Shown here one piece after another: positions 8,514 through 18,223 of a stretch of DNA of 64,000 bases. Made by a program: the position numbers and the translations under genes. The stretch spans positions 332,325-396,324 of the forward strand of contig JAIXQH010000044.1 in NCBI GenBank assembly GCA_027484055.1. The letters are read 5' to 3'. The notes beneath the pieces are model-generated. The model saw nothing but the letters and a program-made list of their open reading frames with translations. It had not been told where the DNA came from and did not search any database. Every line of letters begins with the position of its first letter. The stretch's first letter is position 1. The stretch comes from Verrucomicrobiaceae bacterium. Its GTDB lineage: Bacteria > Verrucomicrobiota > Verrucomicrobiia > Verrucomicrobiales > Akkermansiaceae.

Positions 8514-11375
8514 TTATGGGTAGCACACCTTGATGTTGCGGACTCGGGCGAAGCTGCCATAGAGGGTCACTGGATCGAGTGTTAGGGTGATCTCCTGCGT
8601 GCCTTTCCATTTGGTGATGGCGGCAAGATCGATCGAAGTCGTTCCCACGCCTGCATCCCCGCATTTTTTCCATACGCCCTTTTCATCCAGAAGACCGATG
8701 ATCGTTCCACTTCCGTTGAGGTCCGGCACCGTGATTTTGAGGATCGGCTTGCAGCTGAAATCAATCTGCTTCAAGGGCAAGGTGACCCGCCCCGACTTCG
8801 CCACGGATCTACCGCTTTCAAAGTAATCGCTGCGAGTCCTGCCGGCCGGCGGGGTGACCTTGATCATGTCGCGATCCACTGTTAACGAAGCGCCGTTCAA
8901 AGCTGTCCATCCCGTGGTGGAATCACAATCGGTGACGTTGACGGCCTTCGGATAAGTGGTCAGAGAGAAATCCTTCTTCCAACGGAAACGGGAATCCTGA
9001 TAGACGATTCTCGCGTTGCCGGGACTGGTCCCTGCCGGTGGGGTGAAGGTGACGACCTGCTTCAAGTTAGATCCTTGCGGCACCGGACCGTGGTCCCACT
9101 CCGCAGGGGATGATGTCCAGCCGGATGGCAGCGTCCAGGTCACTTTACCCGGTTTTCCGCTCTGCCCCGAGGGATTGTGGAGTTGGAATCTGACTTTCAC
9201 GCTATCGCCAGCACCGACGCCATCGGAGTAGGGCTTGGCCACCAAGGCACCCGATTCCTCGGCTAGACCGATGAAATCCGGCATTCCCACGACCTCCACA
9301 TTCTTAGGCAACATGCCCATGAGTTCCTTGACGAAGGTGGGGGAAACCCGGGTGTTGATCGTCAGGAATTTGGGATCTAATCCCGGGTATTCCGCCTCGA
9401 TTTCCTTGATGTCGCTGAGGATGCCTTGTTGTGTGGTTTTTCCGTTTTTCTGGCTCTTTCCATGGAAGCGTTTGTCGTTGCGCACCACTACCGCGCCATT
9501 GTCGAGCCAGTAGGTTTCGGGCCCGCGAGGCGAGGGCAAGGTGCTCATCAGTTTGACACCGGGAAACTCGGACGGCCTGCTGAACTCTTCATACGTTGGC
9601 GAGGAATTGGAATCGTTATCCCAGATATCCACGGCGGGGGAAATCCCCAGCTCGGAAAGCCCGCGGCGTGTGTCTTCCGCATAAAGCTTCAAATTCCGAG
9701 GGGAAAAACTGGAAGCGTGGGTGTAGCCCGCCGTGAATCCCCAGAAGGAGTCTTTCGGCGTGGCCGATTTCGCGTAGAACTCCACCAAAGCCGGGGCAAA
9801 TTTAGCAATCAGGGGATTGAAGCCCCATGTCACGGGCACTTTACCACGGTTCGGATCCTCCCAGTAACCTTCCATCAGATTGTAAGTGAACTCGATGGCG
9901 TCTGCGGACGCCCAACTGAAATTCAGATAGATTTTATTTTCCAACTCTTTGACCTCGCGCACCTGCGGAAGCGGAATCGGACGGCCGGGGGTTTTCAGAG
10001 GAACCCATTGCCAGAAAGAAAAATTCTCGGGAGGTCCACCGGCATAGCGGGCACCGTAAGAACCCATTTTCATGCAGGAATACGACTCGCCTCCGAGCCA
10101 GCCGAAGACCAAGGCGGGAGGTTTAAGATCAGCCAGAATTTTTTCCAGATTCGGATAGCCACCTTCGGTATAGGGCTCCTTTGCCTGATAGAAGAGATAG
10201 GCCTTTTTCGAGATGGCATAGTCCAGCCCCTTGAGAATCCAGGATCCGCCGGAAAAGGAGCCGAACGCGCCCTGCGCGGATTGCTTCCGCTGGTTAGCCA
10301 GCGACCATTCGCACGCTTTTTCCTCATCCTGTTCATATGGAGCGGCTGTCACGAGATCGCGTTTGACGACCAGACCTTTGAAGACGTCCTTTGCGGGAAC
10401 AAAGGGCACGCCTTGCGGATCCTCGCCTTTTGCATTCAGCAGGCGGATCGATTTCACGGTTACGGAGGTGGCCGGGTCGCACGGCGCAATGATCAGTTGG
10501 ACTCTAGTGGCACGGGGATTGAAGAGGCCAGTGGCGGCAAGGTCGGCGGTAAAGGTTCCGGTGATACGGATGTTGGTCAGTCCGGGGATGCTGGTGGACC
10601 GGCAGTTCTCGGGGGTATCCACCGTCGTCGGCGACTTGATCTGCAAGGACCAAGCACCACCCGGGGATAGATCGCTGACCACCACTTCAATCTTCGGGGT
10701 GACATCCACATCCAGATAGACCGTCCGATTGGCAGATCCCGTCCTGTTTGCATTGCCCCCGGGACGGGTTTGCACCGAGAGTCCGCCGGTGGTGGGGCGA
10801 TTCAGCACGGCCACCATCTGGGTCCACTCACCCCCCATCTTCTCATCCTTCCACCAGAAATCGGAGCCCGACAGCATCGCGGTCTGGCATTTCAGGATAT
10901 TTTCGGTGACCGGTAGCAGGTCTTCCTGAGCCGCAAAATTGGCGGCGATCCACGTGTTGTAATACGTGTTCACCTTAGTCTTTTTCACCGGGTCCACATA
11001 GAACGTGGGATATTTCACCAATCCTTTGATCAGCGGAGTGACTCCGTCCGCCCTCTTCATCGCGGCGAACGTGGAGACTGCTTCACCTAACGACTTCAAG
11101 CGGGTGAAGGTGAAGCCCTTTTCCTTTTCCAAGTATTTGATATACACATTATTGGAACCCGCGCACATCCCATGATCCAAGGCGCTCAGAAAAAGACGGG
11201 GAGCATCCCGGTTGACGATTCCCTGGAGTGTGCCGACGAGGTAAAGCTCTTCGACATCCCGAAGTCCGCCGGTGTCCAACAGATAGGCTTGAGTCGCACC
11301 GGAAGCCGCCGTCAAGGTGCCGCAGCAAAGAACGCATGAGAGCGCGGCTATTGTAGTTCGAAAAATATCTTTCAT
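8514..11375 (-). CDS. GxGYxYP-family putative glycoside hydrolase, copy 1
   Basis: A secreted protein of 953 residues. It carries the N-terminal signature of the GxGYxYP family: AYLLDTGGLRDVEELYLVG, then LQGIVNRDAPRLFL. The family motif occurs in variant form as WGFTAGYTHASSF. Pfam describes these as putative glycoside hydrolases; no substrate is firmly known to me. A beta-sandwich insert lies between the N-terminal block and the central domain (about 200-320), and two C-terminal modules (about 720-950) look carbohydrate-binding. It closely resembles the copy at 37107-39914 along its whole length, including the shared stretch SPAVDIWD/SPAVDVWD and TYWLDNG, so these two arose by duplication. 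It lies between the C25-like gene and the six-hairpin gene. Confidence 0.85.
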   Translation of the reverse strand: MKDIFRTTIAALSCVLCCGTLTAASGATQAYLLDTGGLRDVEELYLVGTLQGIVNRDAPRLFLSALDHGMCAGSNNVYIKYLEKEKGFTFTRLKSLGEAVSTFAAMKRADGVTPLIKGLVKYPTFYVDPVKKTKVNTYYNTWIAANFAAQEDLLPVTENILKCQTAMLSGSDFWWKDEKMGGEWTQMVAVLNRPTTGGLSVQTRPGGNANRTGSANRTVYLDVDVTPKIEVVVSDLSPGGAWSLQIKSPTTVDTPENCRSTSIPGLTNIRITGTFTADLAATGLFNPRATRVQLIIAPCDPATSVTVKSIRLLNAKGEDPQGVPFVPAKDVFKGLVVKRDLVTAAPYEQDEEKACEWSLANQRKQSAQGAFGSFSGGSWILKGLDYAISKKAYLFYQAKEPYTEGGYPNLEKILADLKPPALVFGWLGGESYSCMKMGSYGARYAGGPPENFSFWQWVPLKTPGRPIPLPQVREVKELENKIYLNFSWASADAIEFTYNLMEGYWEDPNRGKVPVTWGFNPLIAKFAPALVEFYAKSATPKDSFWGFTAGYTHASSFSPRNLKLYAEDTRRGLSELGISPAVDIWDNDSNSSPTYEEFSRPSEFPGVKLMSTLPSPRGPETYWLDNGAVVVRNDKRFHGKSQKNGKTTQQGILSDIKEIEAEYPGLDPKFLTINTRVSPTFVKELMGMLPKNVEVVGMPDFIGLAEESGALVAKPYSDGVGAGDSVKVRFQLHNPSGQSGKPGKVTWTLPSGWTSSPAEWDHGPVPQGSNLKQVVTFTPPAGTSPGNARIVYQDSRFRWKKDFSLTTYPKAVNVTDCDSTTGWTALNGASLTVDRDMIKVTPPAGRTRSDYFESGRSVAKSGRVTLPLKQIDFSCKPILKITVPDLNGSGTIIGLLDEKGVWKKCGDAGVGTTSIDLAAITKWKGTQEITLTLDPVTLYGSFARVRNIKVCYP

Positions 11376-11452
11376 GAAGTGGATGAGTTCGGTTTATTAA
11401 CTAGATAGTTATTTGATTAATGTAAATTCTAACGGACAAATCGGAAGGAATA

Positions 11453-13939
11453 TCACCGGGGCGTCACTGGAAGCACCCGGTTCGCCACGGCATGGCAATG
11501 AAAAGGTTCCGCCAATCGATCAATTGTGAAATCTCTGGAGCCGCTGGCACCGGCCACGAAGGTGTGTGAAATCCAAATGCCGTTGTTTTGGCCGTAAAGA
11601 TCCTGATCGAGCAGGAAACGGTCTCCCTCCGACTCGAAATTCAACGGACGACCACCCGGCGCTTCAGACCCGACACTGAAGAAAGTGGTCTCATAGGTCG
11701 CGCCCGGAGATAGATTCGTTAGCCTCAAGGTGCGAGGGTAGCCTTCGCCAATGAAGCCGGCGGCAAGGGCAGCGCCGGCACCGGTAATGGAGTGATCGGT
11801 GTCGCTCCCGTTCACAGCCTGACCGCCGATTTGGAAGCCATCACCCGCGAGAGCCGAGGCTTGGAAGTCAACCCCGTTGACCCTAACCGCTGGGCCGGCG
11901 AGATTCACCGCCATAGTGTAGGGCGTGCGGCTTGAGATCCCCGAAGTTTCATCGCTCGTCCACGCGCCGAATTTCCAACCACTCTCGACAGCTCTAACGG
12001 TGTAAGTCTTAATTCGCGTAGAATCCGCAGAAGTGACCGTGTATTTTACCGGTCGGGTGAAATCACGGGCGATTTCCGCTTTTTGATCGCACGTGGCGCT
12101 CAAGGACATCCTGTAAGGGATGATGAGTTTCCTTAAATCGGTTCCCTGAGGGACGGTCACTACGATGCTCTTTTTCGACTCGTCAATGACCGACGGCATA
12201 CCCGGCATGCCGAAGGACTTGATATCCGCTTCGCTTGGAGGAGGCGTGAAAAACCGGACTTCGGAAATCCCGGTATTCGCATCGTCACCGCTGAAGTTTT
12301 CGGTGACGTGAATTTGAATGTACCGAGCGGTGACTGGAGCAGGAAATGAATAATCATCTCCCGCGTAATCCGCGAGGCCACTCGCCGGGCGAAAAGTGAA
12401 ATTTTTCACCAGCTTGCCCCATGCTGGACCTTGTGAGGTGTAGTCGCTTCCATCAGCAGGCAGCGTCGAGCCTACATAAATTCCGGCGACTTTGACACCT
12501 CGACCGACCAAGCCCGCTTCATTGTAATTCCATAGATGAAAGCCACCGAGGATCTGGGGGTGGCCGAGATCAAAGGTGATCCAGGTCCGCCTCGTCCCGT
12601 TGCTTTGCCACATCGTCCCACCGGCATTGGTGGCGCAGGTGGAGTCAGGCGTGATCCATTTGAAGGGTGGATGATTCATGCCTGTGCCGTCGATCGCATG
12701 GATCGGAGAGCGGACTCCGCCTGCATCGGCATGTTGACTTTGCGCGGTGACCGCGACGGGCGTCACGAGTTCTCCCGGCAGCGAAGTGGCGGACTTTGGT
12801 ATGTAGAGAAAAGGATTTCCGATGAAGAGAAATCCGGAAATGACATTCCCGTTGGGATATTCGGCGAAGAAATCCACCTCGGACTGTTTTTTCGCCGCCA
12901 GATAGGCTTTCCCCACATAATCGCCTGCCTGGATACTTTCGAAGATTTTCTCCTGACGCCAAACACCGCCACTTCTCACTTGCCCGATCAGTGCCTGCCC
13001 GATGCCCTCGCCGAAAACATAGGCCATGCCGGTATTGGGTGAGTTGCCCTCCTTATAATTGCGATACCAGCTTGAATCATAACAGCCATTGTGAATCGTG
13101 AACAACGCCCCGCTCTTGATCGGGACGACATCGCTGGCCTTAGCCGACGTGGGCCAGAAGCCCATGGAGTTGTGGGTCGAGTGAATTAAAATCCACTGCA
13201 TGGTGTAATTACGACTGCTGAGGGCCTTCAGATAGTCGTCTGCCGTCGGATCAATTTTTCCGCCTAACATTTCGACGCCTCGGGTGCCAAAACGCTCGTA
13301 GCCAAGCTGATCGGCGTAATGTCGGTTTGCTTCGCTCCAATGTCTGCCGGTCACGGCCAGGGCGCGGGGTTCGATCCGGGTTTTACCCTGATAGTATGCA
13401 TGGGTCTTTTTGAAAAACTCCCGAAGCTTGGTGATTCCTGAATCGTTTGGATCCTCGACCGCACGGATATTGGCCACCCAGATCTTCACATTCGGCGGCC
13501 CGTTGGTATAGCGCGCCCGTTCGTTGTCCGCATCCGAGAAATCTAGGTCGAAGTCTTCATAATAAAGGGGATTGGGATTGAGGCCCTCATGCATGTAATA
13601 CAGATGCATGGGAACATCCCCAACCAGGACAACTCCGCTGATACCATGGGTGTTGAACGAGTCTTTGATGGTGGCGCGAACCTGCTCGGGGCTGGTCCAG
13701 TCTCCTTGGATGATCCCTAGGTTGACCGGAAAGCGGGCTTCGACGTTCTTTTTATACTGTTCGATTTCCGGCACCAAAGCACGGTAGGTCTTGGACTGCA
13801 CAAGCAGTGCCACTTTGTCCCGAGCGGGCGCTACCAAAGCGTCACTCTCCCCATTTCGACTCACGACCGCAGTTGATTCGCCTGCCAAGCACGAGGCCGA
13901 GAAATTCGCTAGGAAAACACAGAGACAAATAATTTTCAT
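11453..13939 (-). CDS. secreted C25-peptidase-like protein with discoidin domain
   Basis: A protein of 828 residues with a signal peptide (MKIICLCVFLANFSASCLAG). Residues about 40-385 resemble the caspase/gingipain-like fold of peptidase family C25: the strand GVVLVGDVP, a His in IHSTHNSMGFWP (H253) and a Cys in TIHNGCYDSSW (C286), followed by FLFIGNPFLYIP. The 33-residue His-to-Cys spacing equals that in gingipain. Residues about 390-575 form an F5/8 type C domain, and the rest holds small beta-rich modules. A cysteine peptidase in a polysaccharide locus is unusual; it could act on glycoprotein or be a non-peptidase relative. Its ATG overlaps (ATGA) the end of the deleted GH106 frame upstream. 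Confidence 0.65.
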   Translation of the reverse strand: MKIICLCVFLANFSASCLAGESTAVVSRNGESDALVAPARDKVALLVQSKTYRALVPEIEQYKKNVEARFPVNLGIIQGDWTSPEQVRATIKDSFNTHGISGVVLVGDVPMHLYYMHEGLNPNPLYYEDFDLDFSDADNERARYTNGPPNVKIWVANIRAVEDPNDSGITKLREFFKKTHAYYQGKTRIEPRALAVTGRHWSEANRHYADQLGYERFGTRGVEMLGGKIDPTADDYLKALSSRNYTMQWILIHSTHNSMGFWPTSAKASDVVPIKSGALFTIHNGCYDSSWYRNYKEGNSPNTGMAYVFGEGIGQALIGQVRSGGVWRQEKIFESIQAGDYVGKAYLAAKKQSEVDFFAEYPNGNVISGFLFIGNPFLYIPKSATSLPGELVTPVAVTAQSQHADAGGVRSPIHAIDGTGMNHPPFKWITPDSTCATNAGGTMWQSNGTRRTWITFDLGHPQILGGFHLWNYNEAGLVGRGVKVAGIYVGSTLPADGSDYTSQGPAWGKLVKNFTFRPASGLADYAGDDYSFPAPVTARYIQIHVTENFSGDDANTGISEVRFFTPPPSEADIKSFGMPGMPSVIDESKKSIVVTVPQGTDLRKLIIPYRMSLSATCDQKAEIARDFTRPVKYTVTSADSTRIKTYTVRAVESGWKFGAWTSDETSGISSRTPYTMAVNLAGPAVRVNGVDFQASALAGDGFQIGGQAVNGSDTDHSITGAGAALAAGFIGEGYPRTLRLTNLSPGATYETTFFSVGSEAPGGRPLNFESEGDRFLLDQDLYGQNNGIWISHTFVAGASGSRDFTIDRLAEPFHCHAVANRVLPVTPR

Positions 13940-14940
13940 AATCGTGTTAGTAAAGGGATTTCGTTTCTCATTGGGTCTATATTACAACCGCCTTGGATAG
14001 AATTGTCACCAGACCAAGCAGTCCGGATTCGGCGAGCGGATCGTCTTTCTTCTAAAGTCGTGTGGTCATGAAGGTCAATCGTCCCCCAAGGCTTAGATTT
14101 GCCCTCCTGCAACCATTGCGGCCACACTTTAACCATGCCGTTCGGATTGCTATCAGAGCCCTCCTGCAAGTGCTCATCGCCGATCATCCGATTGATCCAC
14201 AGGTTTACAACATTGATCTCCAATGGATTTTCACCGTCCTTCAGTGCATCGCTCACGTTCATGCGGAACGGCGGTTTCCAGAGGAGGCCGAGCGGTTTAC
14301 CGTTGAGCGTCAGCTCAGCCATGACCGCCACTTTCTCTAAGTCTAGCAGGAAATGGCCCCGCTTCGCATGGAATTTTGTACGATAGGTCGCGTGGTCGGA
14401 ATAGTCTTTGATCCCTGCATCCTGATTCTTACTCCAGTCTAGGAGCTTATGAAACATACCTGACTGAGCTGGGCCGCCCCACTTCGGGTCAAGGGTCACC
14501 CGCCAAGGCCCTGTGATTTCCTGGACCGGGCTGGTTTCCACCCAGTTTTTCCCGTTGCCTTGGGTAGACTTTGTCGGTTGGCAGAAGATTACGAACACCG
14601 AACCGTTCGGTTCGAGGCGGAAAGACACGCGGGTGATGCCGTCTTTGATCTCAAAGCACTTGGCCTGCTCGGTAGGGCCGGTGTCCGGCCACCAGAGCTC
14701 CGCTTGCTTGCCAGTGACGCGGAATTCTGCGACAGCATCCACCTGTTGGGGCTCGAGATTCGCCATTACAGCGACGGTGATGCCTTCCTTGGTCAGGTTG
14801 TCGTTTGCAGGAAACCAAAAAAACCACGGCCGCGCCGAGGCGGGCGGCGAGACGAAGTCGTTCGCCAATTCATCGGCAAAACCGCTGGTGGTGAGCGCCA
14901 GCAACGCGAGCAGGAGTTTTTTATCGTACCTGTAATTCAT
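13936..14940 (-). pseudogene. GH106 with the catalytic domain deleted
   Basis: A frame of 334 codons from ATG 14940. It joins the extreme N-terminus of a GH106 protein (signal peptide, PPASARPWFFWFPANDNLT, KEGIT) directly to the C-terminal 260 residues (PQQVDAVAEF onward, with WWPDTG, DPKWGGPAQ, VAVMAELTLNGKPLG, NLWINRMIGDE). Compared with the intact 1086-residue copy at 29997-33257, about 765 residues, including the whole catalytic domain, are missing in frame. Near 14050 the frame shifts: the true C-terminus (AESGLLGLVTIL) continues in another frame, and the Trp codon expected before KKDD is now TAG. A longer frame begins at 15006, inside the upstream GH78 gene; ATG 14940 is preferred because a signal peptide (YDKKLLLALLALTTSG) follows. 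The last four bases are ATGA, shared with the C25-like gene. It cannot be an active rhamnosidase. Confidence 0.88.
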
Positions 14941-14983
14941 TGTATATGGCGTTTCGGTTATAGTCATACGCTCCGCTTGCTCG

Positions 14984-17900
14984 TCAGCGGTTAAGCTCGA
15001 ATTCATAACTACCGGAACCGACTTCCAATAGAGTCTCTTCGCTGGCTGAGGCGGAAATGATTTTGATTTCAGAAACCTGTTTCAACGGCATGCCGCTTTC
15101 TTGGATACTTTCCATTTTTGCGGCCGGTAGGTGCACGATGGCCCGGGTGTTGGCGGGAATCGTGACGCTTAATTTCCAGTTTTCGCCTTCCCTGCGACAA
15201 TCGACTGCAATCGTCCCATGGAGCGATTCATAGGAACCTTTTACCCACTGCAAGTCAGCCGGAAGCGTCGGTTTAATGTGAAACCGGGAGAATCCGGGGC
15301 CGGTGAAGTCGGGCTGGATTCCCGCCACATCATGAAAAAACCATTCATTGATTTGCCCCAACATGAAATGGTTCTGGGAATTCCCGCCACTCCACGACTC
15401 CGTCAGGCTGGTGGCGCCGCGTTTGAGTTGATAACCATATCCGGGTTTATCGGACTGGTTGTTTATAGCGTATATCACATCGGAACGTCCGGCATCGGCC
15501 AAAGCACGAAGCAGGTAAACATAACCCACGTCACCGGCTGTGATATTTTTTTGCTGAACATCTTTGACGAGGTTTTCCAGAACGGCGGCGCGGGCCGAGT
15601 CCGGAACCAACCCCATGACTAGGGCGATGGCATTGGCACATTGGGAGCCTGTGGCGACTTGTGCGGTATCTGGGTTAAAAAACTTGGCGATGAATTTCGT
15701 GCGAATCTGATCGGCTAAATCACTGTAGGTCTTTTCGTCGTCGGCCTCCCCTAAGAGCCGGGCAGTTTGCGCCAGAATCCAAGCGTTTTTATAAAAATAG
15801 GCCGTTGCGGTGACGGCTTTGGGCGTCAGTTGGGCCGGGCCGGGGCCCTTGGGCCCAATGTCATACCAATCCCCTAAGCCATGATCGACGATCAGGTCCT
15901 TGGATTGTGAAAAGAGATAGGCTTCATAGCGTTTCATCATCTCGTAAGCCCGCTCCAGATCCTTCTTGTTTCCATCGAACAGATAGCTCTGCCAGGGCAC
16001 AAACAGGGCTGAGCTTCCCCACTCGGGGGAATCCCGGAATCCCCCCTTAAACACAATGTATTCAGGCGCGATATCGGGGACCAAACCTTCCGGCGTTTGG
16101 GCATCCATCATATCCTGTACTATTTTGCCGAACAACGGCCCTAGGGTAAAGTTGTAGCGAAGGGCGGGACCGTTGAGATGGACTTCTTCAAGCCATCCCC
16201 GCTTTTCGCGATGAGGGCAATCGGTCAAAATGCTCACCATATTGCTGCGCTGGGCCCAGCGAACCAGATCGTAGATGCGATTAAACAGCTCGTTGGAACA
16301 CGAGAACGCGCCCGCCACAGGACTCTGCGCGTGGATGACCTGTTGGCGGATTGATTCAACTTTCGGCAGTTCGCCCCCGGGGCTGGCAGGGAACTTTTCC
16401 ACCTTTAGGTAACGTGCGCCGCGATAAAAGAACCGTGGCCGCCACTGCTCGGTCCCGCTGCCGGAGAGAGTATAGGAATAAAACATTTTCTCACGGCCCA
16501 TCGCGTCGGTGATCGCGCCATCGGCACCGATGAGCTCCGAGGGGGTCAAGCGCACCGAGGATCCTTCCGGACCGCTCACCGCTATTTCTGGAAAGGTTGA
16601 GGCGTTCTGACCGAAATCATAAACCGTGACGCTGGGACTGAGCTCCTTGGAGGACTTCATTTCCAGCGGTTCAATCTGCCGGACCAGCCACGCTTGAGAC
16701 GATTTACCCCGGAGCACCCCGGCGGGGCCAGACAGCGCGACCGCGGGTTTCCAGTCCGGGGTCGGATGAAAGGTCGGCGTGCTCCAGCCTGGTTGTGCGC
16801 GCCGGGCATCATAGTCTTCGCCACCATAAGGCCCGGAAAACAGGATGGGGCTTGGCCCTGCGGACCAGGATCCGTCGGTGACCACTGTCTCGCTGCTTCC
16901 ATCTTGGTATTGAAGTTCTAGTTTCCCGCGTAAAGTGAGCGGGCCGTAGTGAGTATATCCGGCCGAAACGCGGCCACTTTTTTCATTAAAATACATCCCT
17001 CCATCCAGCGTTACCCCGAGTGTGTTTGTTCCCGCCTTCAGCAACGGGGTCAGATCTAGCGTATCGTATAAAACCGTTTTCTTGTAGTCGGTCCATCCCG
17101 GCGTAAGAGGTCGTCCTTCGACGGGTTCCTTTCCGTTAACCTCCAATGCATAGTGACCAAGCCCACAAACATGGAAAAGGGCACGCTGCAAGGCTGGACG
17201 AACGCCAAAGTCGCGCCGCAGGCGGATGGTAAAGACTTTCTCCTTAGTCGCTTTGGAAAGAACATCTTCCCCGTTTTTTCCACTGACTAATGCAGCTATA
17301 CCCCATCCATACCCCTCCACGCTGGAGGCGGCGGCCACTTTTTGTTTCAGCGCCACATTGCGTCCGGCAGCCATCAAATGGACTTCGTTCAGAGCCCATA
17401 AAAATTGCTCCCCCGGTTTCCGTTTTGGATATTCGCAGGGAACAATTTCCGTGATCCGAACTGCCCGGATTTTCGAACCGTCGAGCGGGAACTCGACAAG
17501 GTTCATTCCGGGATTCGGGAAATCGCTTTCACTCTGGTCCACGACGGTCTTTGGGGATTGAAAATCTGGATTGGCCGAGACCTCGATTTTGAACCGCTTG
17601 GGAAAACCAAAGCCGTCGATTCCCTGGTGCGAAACCGGGAAAATTCGAATTTTCTCCACCGGTTGATCCTGGTCGAGGGTGATTTGCACCCACTCATTGG
17701 TTGAAGGCAATGCCGTGGGCTTGCCATGAAATCCGTTCAATGCCACCGCCGGGGGCTCCGGCGTGGGATTGGTAGCGCCGATCCACTGTGCCCCGCCCCA
17801 ATCTTCCGGACGCAACAACCCAGTCGTCCATGAGGAAATGGCGCTCCAATCACCGGGCTGACCGTTTTGATCCCAGACCCGCACCTTCCAATAATAGGCT

Positions 17901-18223
17901 TTCGAAGAGGCGAGCGGCGTGCCGGCATAAGGAATGCCTAGAGACTCGGATGAGGTAATTTTGCCAGAGTCCCAAATATCCGCTTTGCTTTTTTCGAGTT
18001 GGGCGGTTTCGGACGCAACCAGAATCTGATAGGCCGCCTGGGATTGATTCCGCGCCGAGGACTCAAGCTTCCAGGAGAGAAGGGGGGCAGGATTGTCGAT
18101 TCCCATGGGATTGCCATGCGCATCACAACTCATCCCCACTGTGGTCAACGCTTGAGCAGACAGCGAGAACCAAGCCAGCAGTATACCTGCAATAAATAAA
18201 CTTAGGTTATTGTTTTTTTTCAT
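14984..18223 (-). CDS. alpha-L-rhamnosidase, GH78, with discoidin-like insert
   Basis: Secreted GH78 enzyme of 1079 residues; signal peptide MKKNNNLSLFIAGILLAWFS. An Fn3-like N-terminal domain (about 25-140) is followed by a discoidin-like insert at about 160-295 (NEWVQITLDQDQPVEKIRIF to ALNEVHLMAAGRNVA), absent from the other two GH78 proteins here. The catalytic loop is DCPHREKRGWLEE starting at D668, the one-residue-shorter variant common in part of GH78, with E673 as the likely acid. A second acidic motif LTESWSGGNSQNH probably carries the base. Its 3' end lies 43 bp before the deleted GH106. The insert suggests binding to a polymer rather than action on small glycosides only. Confidence 0.93.
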   Translation of the reverse strand: MKKNNNLSLFIAGILLAWFSLSAQALTTVGMSCDAHGNPMGIDNPAPLLSWKLESSARNQSQAAYQILVASETAQLEKSKADIWDSGKITSSESLGIPYAGTPLASSKAYYWKVRVWDQNGQPGDWSAISSWTTGLLRPEDWGGAQWIGATNPTPEPPAVALNGFHGKPTALPSTNEWVQITLDQDQPVEKIRIFPVSHQGIDGFGFPKRFKIEVSANPDFQSPKTVVDQSESDFPNPGMNLVEFPLDGSKIRAVRITEIVPCEYPKRKPGEQFLWALNEVHLMAAGRNVALKQKVAAASSVEGYGWGIAALVSGKNGEDVLSKATKEKVFTIRLRRDFGVRPALQRALFHVCGLGHYALEVNGKEPVEGRPLTPGWTDYKKTVLYDTLDLTPLLKAGTNTLGVTLDGGMYFNEKSGRVSAGYTHYGPLTLRGKLELQYQDGSSETVVTDGSWSAGPSPILFSGPYGGEDYDARRAQPGWSTPTFHPTPDWKPAVALSGPAGVLRGKSSQAWLVRQIEPLEMKSSKELSPSVTVYDFGQNASTFPEIAVSGPEGSSVRLTPSELIGADGAITDAMGREKMFYSYTLSGSGTEQWRPRFFYRGARYLKVEKFPASPGGELPKVESIRQQVIHAQSPVAGAFSCSNELFNRIYDLVRWAQRSNMVSILTDCPHREKRGWLEEVHLNGPALRYNFTLGPLFGKIVQDMMDAQTPEGLVPDIAPEYIVFKGGFRDSPEWGSSALFVPWQSYLFDGNKKDLERAYEMMKRYEAYLFSQSKDLIVDHGLGDWYDIGPKGPGPAQLTPKAVTATAYFYKNAWILAQTARLLGEADDEKTYSDLADQIRTKFIAKFFNPDTAQVATGSQCANAIALVMGLVPDSARAAVLENLVKDVQQKNITAGDVGYVYLLRALADAGRSDVIYAINNQSDKPGYGYQLKRGATSLTESWSGGNSQNHFMLGQINEWFFHDVAGIQPDFTGPGFSRFHIKPTLPADLQWVKGSYESLHGTIAVDCRREGENWKLSVTIPANTRAIVHLPAAKMESIQESGMPLKQVSEIKIISASASEETLLEVGSGSYEFELNR

